NCBI GenBank assembly: GCA_002399445.1
Contig: DHDR01000004.1
Location: 1-21,235 of the forward strand
DNA: 21,235 nt
Direction: 5' to 3'
Source: Ruminococcaceae bacterium UBA4871
GTDB taxonomy: Bacteria > Bacillota > Clostridia > Oscillospirales > Acutalibacteraceae
Part shown: piece by piece, positions 1 through 5,669 of the stretch
How the letters are laid out: each line of letters starts with the position of its first letter
How positions within the stretch are numbered: position 1 is the first letter of the stretch
Made by a program: the position numbers and the translations under genes
The notes under the pieces: model-generated
What the model was told of the DNA's origin: nothing
Database searches by the model: none
Seen by the model: the letters and a program-made list of their open reading frames with translations, nothing else

Positions 1-743
1 TAAGGACTTTCCGCACTCGGAACTGGTGTCTGCCCAATATGAAATTGGTCTGTATTTCCTATGGTCGGAACTGGTTCCGCTTTTCGCTCTAAAATCGCAT
101 GCTCATTATTTGTAAGATTTTCAATATTTTTGTATGCATTTTCATTGACACTTTTCTCAATTTGGTATATAATAGTACTTTAAAAGTTCGAACGTGTAGA
201 AGACTTACGCAATTGTAGCGTCGGCCACCCTGCATGGCGAGCTTTTTCTTTATTTATGTATAAGCAGCTTTTTGCGGCGATTGTCCGGCCTAAATAACAA
301 TCCGGCTCAATAGTGCCTTCCGCATTTACTGATACGAAGTGGTGACGACTGTATTCGCTGGTAATAAAATTGCTGCTGATTGCTTCAAGTGCATAGTGGC
401 CCACACCGTCCGGTCGAATTGCAATAATTGTTGGTTCACCATTTTCATAAAGGGTTTGTGAGACAACGCGGCAAAAAATTCAGGAAGCATCACATTTTGT
501 ATGATGATTGTACAGTATAATTGGCTTTACGCCCTCCTGCACTCTTCTTGCGACTCTACCCCATTCATTTGGGTCTGCACATACTTCCGCTTCTGGATTT
601 TGCCCATAAATCAGCAGTTGATTCTGAAAAGAATATTTGTAGAATTTTGCGGCACAAGATAAGAATTTTTCCCATTCTTCCGTACTGCTTACTACTTTTT
701 TCAGAATCTCGTGTTCCATAAGCTGGCATTCTTGAAAATTCAC
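1..743 (-). pseudogene. Decayed ICE gene with ArdC-N-like N-terminus
   Basis: On the minus strand a GTG start at 743 sits 7-8 nt after a strong ribosome binding site (AAAAGGAGGT, 751-760). The first ~85 residues carry the pattern typical of the N-terminal ssDNA-binding-like domain (ArdC-N type) of large helicase/methylase or antirestriction proteins in Firmicutes conjugative elements: a WEKFL segment, then AAKFYKYSFQNQLLIYGQ, then CADPNEW. A TGA at 482-480 ends it. The same frame then stays open for about 99 codons to a TAA at 182-180, and for another 59 codons to the window edge, where it ends in a Pro-Val-Pro-containing linker. The family is normally much longer. I read this as one gene killed by two in-frame stops and probably internal deletions. 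The N-terminal piece (743-480) could still be translated. The later segments match no family I recognise. Confidence is good for the N-terminal domain and moderate for the single-gene reading. Confidence 0.6.
145..173 (+). promoter_or_regulatory. Consensus sigma-A promoter pointing right, no gene ahead
   Basis: TTGACA (145-150), a 17-bp spacer and TATAAT (168-173) match the vegetative promoter consensus exactly. It points rightward into DNA whose only coding traces are on the minus strand, so any transcript would be antisense to the decayed ICE gene. It lies within that remnant's frame and could be an AT-rich coincidence. Confidence 0.4.
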
Positions 744-765
744 TTGTATGACCTCCTTTTGCTGC

Positions 766-816
766 ATAAAAGCAGGCACCTGCATGAGTATCTTTCATGC
801 AAGTGCCTGCTTTTAT
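766..816 (-). terminator. 22-bp leader hairpin, terminator/attenuator-like
   Basis: Arms 766-787 and 795-816 are reverse complements over 22 bp with one mismatch (position 780 against 802), around a 7-nt loop. A run of four A precedes and a run of four T follows the GC-rich core, so it resembles a Rho-independent terminator on either strand. On the minus strand it lies between the extended -10 promoter (843-851) and the ribosome binding site (751-760) of the ArdC-N-like remnant. That position suits an attenuator or a terminator for upstream readthrough. Confidence 0.6.
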
Positions 817-842
817 ATGTTCATATAATTTTTAACTCTACT

Positions 843-851
843 ATTATAGCA
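843..851 (-). promoter_or_regulatory. Extended -10 promoter for the ArdC-N-like remnant
   Basis: Read on the minus strand the sequence is TGCTATAAT, an extended -10 element (TGn + TATAAT). No good -35 is seen at 17 bp. Transcription would start near 836 and run through the 766-816 hairpin into the GTG at 743. A small imperfect palindrome (CCATT-N5-AATGG, about 857-871) lies just upstream and could be an operator. Confidence 0.45.
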
Positions 852-934
852 CGGTTCCATTCCACAAATGGTAACACTTTTTTCCACAAAATCGATTCAG
901 CTTGCTAAACTGCAAAAGTAGAAACAGTTCAGCT

Positions 935-1846
935 CTATTCTAATTCAGATGTATCCTGATACGGTATTTTGAAATAGTCCAGATATTTCTTAAAAATATC
1001 CTGTGCCGAAAGGCAGGTGCCTATCAAATAGCCTTTCTCTGAATTCCATTCTTGTAGTCCGCGATAATAAAACATCTTCTTATCATCCGAAATAATAAAT
1101 GGAACAATGTTATTTCGCAAACATTCCTTAAGCATAATGAGCCGGCCAACACGGCCGTTGCCGTCCTGAAACGGATGAATGCTTTCAAACCGGACATGAA
1201 AATCAATGATTTCTGAAAGCGTTTTTCTTTCGGTAGGATGATATCTTTTCAAAAGCACACTCATTTTGTCCGACACCTGCTCCGGCAGGGCAGTTTCTCT
1301 CCCTCCAACTTCGTTCGGCAGCTTCTTATAGTCACCAACTGCAAACCAATCCTTTCGGCTGTCACTTGTACCGTTTTTAAGGGTAAGATGAAGTTGTTTG
1401 ATGAAACTTGCAGATAAAGGATAGTTAGCTTCGTCAATCACCATATCAATGCACTTGAAATGGTTTGCTGTTTCGACAATATCATCTACATTCAGAAGTT
1501 CGTTTTGCGCACCGATAGTATTCGTCTCAAAAATATATCTTGTTTGATCATGCGTAAGGCGGCTACCTTCCATATGATTGGAGTTGTATGTCATATCAAT
1601 TTGCAGTCTATGATAAATACCTCCATGCGTTTTTGCCGCTTTTTCGATTTTTAAGACTTCTAAAAGAGTCCGGGGAGCGTTTATAAGCTTGTTAATTCTA
1701 TCCGGTCTTGTAGCACTCTCTGGTATGCTCCAAGTTTTTCCTGTCAGAAAAGCACCGTCTATCTTACCTGTGGCGCAGTAGTTGCGAACTGTTCGTTCCG
1801 AAACATTCCACCTTTTCGCCATATTGGCAACTGATAAATAGTTCAA
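935..1846 (-). CDS. HTH-Fic protein with N-terminal inhibitory motif (class II)
   Basis: This is a 303-residue Fic-domain protein, predicted to transfer AMP or a related nucleotide moiety to hydroxyl groups on target proteins. Residues ~1-45 form an excisionase/MerR-like helix-turn-helix (SVANMAKRWNVSERTVRNY). Residues 89-94 read SNHMEG and fit the [S/T]xxxE[G/N] inhibitory-helix motif, whose Glu blocks ATP binding in class II Fic proteins. The catalytic loop HPFQDGNGRVGR (224-235) is complete, with His224, the acidic residue, both Gly and the Arg residues, so the enzyme should be competent once inhibition is relieved. The start is TTG at 1846, chosen because AAGGGGGTG lies 5 nt upstream. The gene is monocistronic with its own promoter (1868-1896), and its HTH suggests autoregulation. 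It could be a toxin-type or a regulatory Fic; no separate antitoxin gene is seen, as expected when inhibition is intramolecular. Confidence 0.92.
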   Translation of the reverse strand: MNYLSVANMAKRWNVSERTVRNYCATGKIDGAFLTGKTWSIPESATRPDRINKLINAPRTLLEVLKIEKAAKTHGGIYHRLQIDMTYNSNHMEGSRLTHDQTRYIFETNTIGAQNELLNVDDIVETANHFKCIDMVIDEANYPLSASFIKQLHLTLKNGTSDSRKDWFAVGDYKKLPNEVGGRETALPEQVSDKMSVLLKRYHPTERKTLSEIIDFHVRFESIHPFQDGNGRVGRLIMLKECLRNNIVPFIISDDKKMFYYRGLQEWNSEKGYLIGTCLSAQDIFKKYLDYFKIPYQDTSELE

Positions 1847-1867
1847 TACAACACCCCCTTATTAAAT

Positions 1868-1896
1868 ATTTTATCATATTATCGGCAAAAATTCAA
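1868..1896 (-). promoter_or_regulatory. Promoter of the fic gene
   Basis: On the minus strand TTGAAT (1896-1891), a 17-bp spacer and TAAAAT (1873-1868) form a good sigma-A promoter 22 nt upstream of the TTG start. The spacer contains one arm of an inverted repeat (1881-1889), so a repressor bound there would block RNA polymerase. Confidence 0.6.
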
Positions 1897-1941
1897 TTAA
1901 TTATTTTAAAACATTATTATGAAATTTGCCGATATTGGCAA
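1881..1941. promoter_or_regulatory. Operator-like inverted repeats at the fic promoter
   Basis: ATCGGCAAA (1881-1889) and TTTGCCGAT (1925-1933) are exact 9-bp inverted repeats, one arm lying between -35 and -10. The second arm is part of a further palindrome TTGCCGATATTGGCAA (1926-1941). A close relative, TTGCCAATATGGCGAA on the minus strand (about 1815-1830), lies inside the first codons of fic. Three related sites around one promoter suggest cooperative binding, probably by the HTH domain of the Fic protein itself. The binder is inferred. Confidence 0.45.
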
Positions 1942-1945
1942 TGAA

Positions 1946-2335
1946 TCATCCATGTTTTTCGTCTCCGGAAAGTTGACAGTAAAATTTGTAACAATTCAAG
2001 CTATGCCGGACAAAATCAAGTATCTCCGTTGTGGTCGCTGCCACAGATCTTAATTCATTGACAAATTCATCAAACTGCGATAATTGGTAATAAGCCACTG
2101 CATATTTTTAAATTGCTGCGTATTCTTGTAGTCCTCTGCATTGCCATATAGGGGTTTATCCTCTGTAATACGCAAGTACGAGTATTCTTATCAACTGAGG
2201 TATTTCTATCTTTGAAAGTTCATCTGGATTACAAAGATCGTCCAAATACCATGATTCCAATTCTGAGCTTTCAAAACCTTGCAGCTTCGCTTCCTCATGA
2301 ATCTTTTGAAAAAATTCTTCACAAGTTGCGTCCAT
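1946..2335 (-). pseudogene. Degraded gene of unknown function
   Basis: An ATG at 2335 opens a 59-codon ORF ending in TAA (2158-2156), with an acidic, natural-looking sequence including SSELESWYLDDLCNP. The same frame resumes downstream after a second TAA near 2110 and encodes about 50 plausible residues (segment QFDEFVNELRSVAATTTEIL) before TGA at 1948-1946. Between the stops another frame reads ITEDKPLYGNAEDYKNTQQF, which also looks protein-like. The gene therefore has either in-frame stops or compensating frameshifts. I do not recognise the family. The ribosome binding site is weak (GGAG about 12 nt upstream). Confidence 0.45.
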
Positions 2336-2372
2336 AGAAGTTTCTTACTCTCCATTTTCTTTCACTCGCATC

Positions 2373-2386
2373 CGGAACTAGTTCCG
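2373..2386. repeat. 14-bp perfect palindrome between genes
   Basis: CGGAACTAGTTCCG is its own reverse complement. It sits 2 bp beyond the stop codon of the minus-strand membrane protein gene. It may be an operator or a small hairpin after the stop; no T-run follows on the minus strand, so it is not a convincing terminator. Confidence 0.35.
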
Positions 2387-2388
2387 AT

Positions 2389-2937
2389 TTAGTTGAGCGA
2401 ATATTCCTGTTTGATTGAATCCTTTGGAATGTATAAAATATGTTTTTCTTCTGTAACAGGCATCAGTGCTGGAACAGAACGGATTCCAAGCGCTTGATAC
2501 TTTTGCTTCAAAATCATTGTGGTAGTTACTTCCACAGTGCCGTAATGAGGCTTTGCAATCGTAATTTTCACAATAACATCATTTGGTTTGACCTTTACCT
2601 GATTGACCTCATCGTTCCTGCCTTTTGTATAAAATTTGTAATCGGATACTTTTTTGCTGCTGCCGTTTACGTATCCGTTACCGCTGCCAAGCGTAACCCA
2701 GCCAAAGCCATCCAAACTGCTTTCCTGCTCTGATGTCGATTTCAATGCGATGAGATTGCTGGTCTGCGTTACTTTTTGAACAACTGATTTTGTGTAATTC
2801 CGAGCATTACCCATAACTGCGAACCAACCGAATATGGCAGTTCCAAGTATTAAACCACTTATAACTGCCATCACAACGAAAACTTCCTCAACCCACAAAA
2901 TCGTTTGTATCCTTTTTCGTTTGCGGCTGCCGGGCAT
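2389..2937 (-). CDS. Small membrane-anchored protein, family unknown
   Basis: The 182-residue protein has a Lys/Arg-rich N-terminus (residues 3-9), a hydrophobic segment at about residues 19-42 and a soluble C-terminal part, so it is probably anchored with the C-terminus outside. The middle (SLDGFGWVTLGSGNGYVNGS, then YKFYTKG) resembles the gene at 3273-3599 (SLSGWTAFHFGSVHGGSS, then YYEFCYQEKDG), so the two are likely diverged paralogs of a small clostridial exported-protein type. No catalytic motif is visible. The start is uncertain. ATG 2937 has no clear ribosome binding site. GTG 2874 or ATG 2871 is preceded by GAGGAAG, and ATG 2871 overlaps the stop of a short upstream frame as TGATG, so the mature reading may begin at residue 22 or 23. 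Confidence 0.6.
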   Translation of the reverse strand: MPGSRKRKRIQTILWVEEVFVVMAVISGLILGTAIFGWFAVMGNARNYTKSVVQKVTQTSNLIALKSTSEQESSLDGFGWVTLGSGNGYVNGSSKKVSDYKFYTKGRNDEVNQVKVKPNDVIVKITIAKPHYGTVEVTTTMILKQKYQALGIRSVPALMPVTEEKHILYIPKDSIKQEYSLN

Positions 2938-3272
2938 TTATATTCTGCGTAATTTCTACCAATAAATCCCAAAATCAATGAGAAACGATTAAAATAATTC
3001 TGATATTCATGTGTTTTCTTTCCTCTCACAGATTACGATAAATTCAATTTTTCCATATCGGCCTGTGCCACGAAAAATATCTGATAATTTTTTCATCTTT
3101 ATCGCATTCACAAAATTTTCGCCCTAATATTTCCAATCATTTTTTTATCTTCCAACGTTTATTTAGAATTGCTTTTGCTAAAATCAAATTGCTGCTGGAT
3201 GGAACCCTGTGGCACACACAGCACATTGTTTTTTTCTGACGTTATCGTAAAGAAAGAAAAAATACCTAAATT
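2938..3272. other. AT-rich intergenic gap without a convincing gene
   Basis: I find only tiny minus-strand frames here. One is a 30-codon TTG ORF at roughly 3130-3040. Another is an ~52-codon GTG frame ending TGA at 2873-2871, overlapping the alternative start of the membrane protein. A third is an 11-codon ATG ORF at 3010 behind AGAGGA. None matches a family I know. No strong promoter or terminator stands out. It is probably decayed coding DNA. Confidence 0.4.
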
Positions 3273-3599
3273 TTAAAAATATGATTCCTTGAGTTTTTGC
3301 GTGTCTGTTTCCATTTGATATTTAGGCTCTCCATCCGTATATCTGATGGAAATGTCCTTTTCATGAATTTTTCCATCCTTTTCTTGATAACAAAATTCAT
3401 AATAAGTTTTCTCTGTTGCGGACGAACCTCCATGAACAGAGCCAAAATGAAACGCCGTCCAGCCGGATAAGCTGCTGTTTGGAGAAGTCTTGTCAGTGAT
3501 TTTTGACTGAATCAGTTTATAGCTGTTATCCGCGTTAACTTCTGAAACGAACTCATAATTTTTGCTTTGACTGATCAGCCCTAGTGTAATTGCCACCAT
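3273..3599 (-). CDS. Membrane-anchored protein, paralog, 5' end lost at IS junction
   Basis: From the ATG at 3599 the frame encodes 108 residues, starting inside a hydrophobic helix (MVAITLGLIS). The frame is open further upstream to a TAA near 3632, adding the hydrophobic residues SNPIIFIVA, which would complete a normal transmembrane anchor. No start codon or ribosome binding site is left for that longer form. The soluble part shares spacing and residues with the neighbour at 2389-2937. The upstream DNA is the truncated IS3-family transposase on the opposite strand, with the junction at about 3619-3632, so the insertion or deletion removed the start codon and promoter. The gene is likely not expressed in native form. 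Confidence 0.5.
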   Translation of the reverse strand: MVAITLGLISQSKNYEFVSEVNADNSYKLIQSKITDKTSPNSSLSGWTAFHFGSVHGGSSATEKTYYEFCYQEKDGKIHEKDISIRYTDGEPKYQMETDTQKLKESYF

Positions 3600-3618
3600 G
3601 GCTACAATGAAAATAATA

Positions 3619-4073
3619 GGATTTGATTATCTGTGTCAAATCAGAGATACCTATACCAACGTCGTTTTGGCAAGCTGTCAGGAAAAGCGGATGAAAAAGG
3701 AACTGGTTTTGCATACCCTGCATGCTGCTAAGGGGCGCTGGAATTTACCGACTGAAGTGATTTTTCACAGCGACCGCGGCAGTCAATACACGTCACAGGC
3801 CGTTAAAGAACAGATTTCCAGCTATAGTTGGAAGCAAAGTTTTTCACGACTCGGCACTCCGGGAGACAATGCCTGGAGTGAAAGCTTTTTCTCCATTCTC
3901 AAAAAGGAAATCATCCACTGGCATTTCTATCCCACAAGAGAAGCTGCCCGCCAAGCCATGAATATATCGAGGCCTTTTACAATTGCAGCCGTGCTCAAAA
4001 GCGGCTGGGTTATCTTGCTCTCATTCAATTCTTATCTCGCTGGTTTCAGTTGAGCCATCCGCTTAGTGCTTAA
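3619..4073 (+). pseudogene. IS3-family transposase OrfB remnant
   Basis: This is the C-terminal part of an IS3-family DDE integrase-type transposase. Recognisable homology begins at GFDYLC (3619). The remnant keeps the second catalytic Asp in HSDRGSQYTS and the Glu in NAWSESFFSILK, exactly 35 residues apart (the DD(35)E spacing). The first Asp region and everything upstream (OrfA and the N-terminus of OrfB) are missing. Near 3955-3965 the frame shifts. The original ending (EYIEAFYNCSRAQKRLGYLA, then IQF) continues in another frame to TAA 4071-4073, while the unshifted frame gives nonsense to TGA 4051-4053. The element is dead. It is an internal part of the left border between the accessory block and the prophage. 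Confidence 0.88.
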
Positions 4074-4092
4074 CATTTTTTCCATTTCTCTG

Positions 4093-4121
4093 TTGACAAC
4101 CTGTTTATGCTATTATAGAAT
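4093..4121 (+). promoter_or_regulatory. Strong sigma-A promoter at the IS right edge, facing the prophage genes
   Basis: TTGACA (4093-4098), a 17-bp spacer and TAGAAT (4116-4121). The -35 lies where the IS3 right end should be: read inward from 4098 the minus strand starts TGTCAACAGAG, a plausible IS3-type terminal sequence. That would make it a hybrid promoter with the -35 from the IS and the -10 from the flank. It is the only good promoter seen before the packaging and head genes. Confidence 0.6.
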
Positions 4122-4195
4122 TTCAGGAAACGGAAGCAAGGGAGCCTTGCAAAAGGTACTTCCATGTTCATGCATTTTCCTCCAATCCATCCGCC
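4122..4195 (+). other. Short leader between promoter and truncated small-terminase candidate
   Basis: No ribosome binding site, RNA structure or gene is evident. The frame of the downstream gene is open through much of this stretch without a credible start codon. A second frame, TTG near 4147 to TAA near 4236, encodes about 30 residues that I cannot assign. This looks like the deletion junction. Confidence 0.4.
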
Positions 4196-4411
4196 GTGTC
4201 GGAATGCTGCTGCGGGCCTATGAGCCGGTTCAGGGGCATTAACCCTGCTGACTCCAAACTCTTCTTAAAACACTTTTTTGGCAGCCGAGAACAGAGCGGC
4301 GATGTGCCGGCAGTAAAGGAACTGCGGAACCTGATTGGAGAGGACGATGCCAATGCTTCCGACTCCGGCCAGCTGGAAGATTTGATAAAGGGGCTGCAGG
4401 AAGATGAATAA
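4196..4411 (+). CDS. 5'-truncated small terminase subunit candidate
   Basis: The frame encodes up to 71 residues from GTG 4196; ATG 4220 is an alternative. Neither start has a ribosome binding site, and the frame stays open upstream, so the gene appears to have lost its 5' end. The C-terminal half is acidic (GEDDANASDSGQLEDLIKGL) and ends in GAAGATGAATAA, overlapping the large terminase start by 8 nt. Position directly before terL suggests a small terminase subunit, which normally has an N-terminal DNA-binding domain and 140-180 residues. No helix-turn-helix remains. The assignment rests on position only, as I do not recognise the sequence itself. Confidence 0.4.
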   Translation: MSECCCGPMSRFRGINPADSKLFLKHFFGSREQSGDVPAVKELRNLIGEDDANASDSGQLEDLIKGLQEDE

Positions 4412-5669
4412 AGTTTATTCGGACAAACAGCGGCAGCTTCTGAAGCTTTGGCAGCAGCATAAGCTTCGACGCATCAATCTGCTGGAAGGCTCCGTTCGCT
4501 CCGGCAAGACTTGGATCAGTCTTGTACTGTGGGCATTCTGGGTGGCAACAATGCCGCAGGACGGCAATTACCTGATGGTTGCAAAGACACTCACTTCCCT
4601 ACGCCGTAACTGCTTGGACCTGCTGCAAACGCTGGTCGGCAAAAACAACTTTTCATATTCCCTCAGCAAAAAAGAAGGCTGCCTGTTTGGGCGGCTTATT
4701 TATTTAGAGGGTGTCAATGATGCCCGCGCAGAAAGCAAGATTCGCGGCATGACACTGCAAGGTGCCTACTGCGATGAGCTAACGCTTTTTACAGAAGATT
4801 TCTTCTCTATGCTGCTGTCCCGCCTCTCCTGCCCCGGCGCAAAGCTGATTGCAACGACCAATCCAGACAGCCCGCAGCACTGGTTGAAAGTCAAATATAT
4901 TGACCGCTGTGCGGAGTTGGATATGCTCTGTATGCAGTTTCTGATTGATGACAACCCCTATCTTGACCCGACGTATATTGCAAATCTGAAAAAGGAATAC
5001 AGTGGCGTATATTATGACCGCTTCATTCTTGGCTTATGGAAAACAGCGGATGGTCTGATTTACCGCCAGTTTGCAGATAATCCGGAGCACTGGATGGTTG
5101 ACACGGTGGACAAAAAGCAAATTGACTTTATCAGCATCGGCATTGACTTCGGCGGCAACCGTTCCCTGACAACATTCGTTTCCACCGCCGTGATGCGTAA
5201 TTACAGCGCCCTAACGGTACTGCGGGATTATCATATCGCAGGCAGGAAAGGCGAAATTGATGCCGACCGATTGAGCCGCGAATTTGTTGGATTTGTCCGT
5301 AAGCTGCAGACAGATTACCCCGATGTTTACATTCGCTACTGCTTTGCCGACTGCGCAGAGCAGTACCTGATTACCACCCTGCGCAAAGCCTTACAGCAGG
5401 CAGGCATTCCGCTCCCTGTCGGTGACAGTGACAAGAATCCGATTGTATCGCGCATTATCTGCACCAATACACTGCTGAACACTGACCGTCTGCATCTTCT
5501 GCGCGGATGCGATTTACTGCGGGCAGGACTTGAGGGCGCTGTGTGGGACAGCAAGGCCGCCGAAAAAGGTGAAGACAAGCGATTAGACGATTTTACGTCT
5601 GATATTGATATTCTGGATGCGTTTGAGTATTCGTTTGAACGCTTCATGCGAAAGCTGGTGAAAACATAA
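4404..5669 (+). CDS. terL: Terminase large subunit, PBSX-like
   Basis: This is the 421-residue motor and nuclease that packages phage DNA through the portal. The ATPase half has Walker A GSVRSGKT (29-36), Walker B with catalytic Glu in AYCDE (121-125) and a coupling motif ATTNP (150-154). The RNase H-like nuclease half has acidic residues in ISIGIDFG (Asp248), YCFADC (Asp316) and the DDFTSDIDILD cluster (395-405). All key residues are present and the length is normal for PBSX-type (Terminase_3) large subunits. ATG 4404 follows AGGAAG and overlaps the preceding gene by 8 nt, so it is translationally coupled. The stop shares a base with the portal start (TAATG). Confidence 0.95.
   Translation: MNKVYSDKQRQLLKLWQQHKLRRINLLEGSVRSGKTWISLVLWAFWVATMPQDGNYLMVAKTLTSLRRNCLDLLQTLVGKNNFSYSLSKKEGCLFGRLIYLEGVNDARAESKIRGMTLQGAYCDELTLFTEDFFSMLLSRLSCPGAKLIATTNPDSPQHWLKVKYIDRCAELDMLCMQFLIDDNPYLDPTYIANLKKEYSGVYYDRFILGLWKTADGLIYRQFADNPEHWMVDTVDKKQIDFISIGIDFGGNRSLTTFVSTAVMRNYSALTVLRDYHIAGRKGEIDADRLSREFVGFVRKLQTDYPDVYIRYCFADCAEQYLITTLRKALQQAGIPLPVGDSDKNPIVSRIICTNTLLNTDRLHLLRGCDLLRAGLEGAVWDSKAAEKGEDKRLDDFTSDIDILDAFEYSFERFMRKLVKT

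Noticed and set aside
18..79. Repeated CGGAACTGG motif at 18 and 66, similar to the palindrome at 2373-2386, considered as a family of operator sites
   Set aside because: The two left copies are codons for Pro-Val-Pro in the proline-containing linker of the decayed minus-strand gene, so repetition is explained by protein sequence. Only the site at 2373 is intergenic.
186..193. GTTCGAAC palindrome near the consensus promoter, considered as a DinR/LexA SOS box
   Set aside because: The Gram-positive SOS box needs GAAC-N4-GTTC. This is the reverse order with no spacer and lies in the end of an open frame.
904..933. Inverted repeat after the fic stop codon considered as its terminator
   Set aside because: The arms pair over 9 bp with one mismatch around a 12-nt loop and there is no T-run, so support is too weak.
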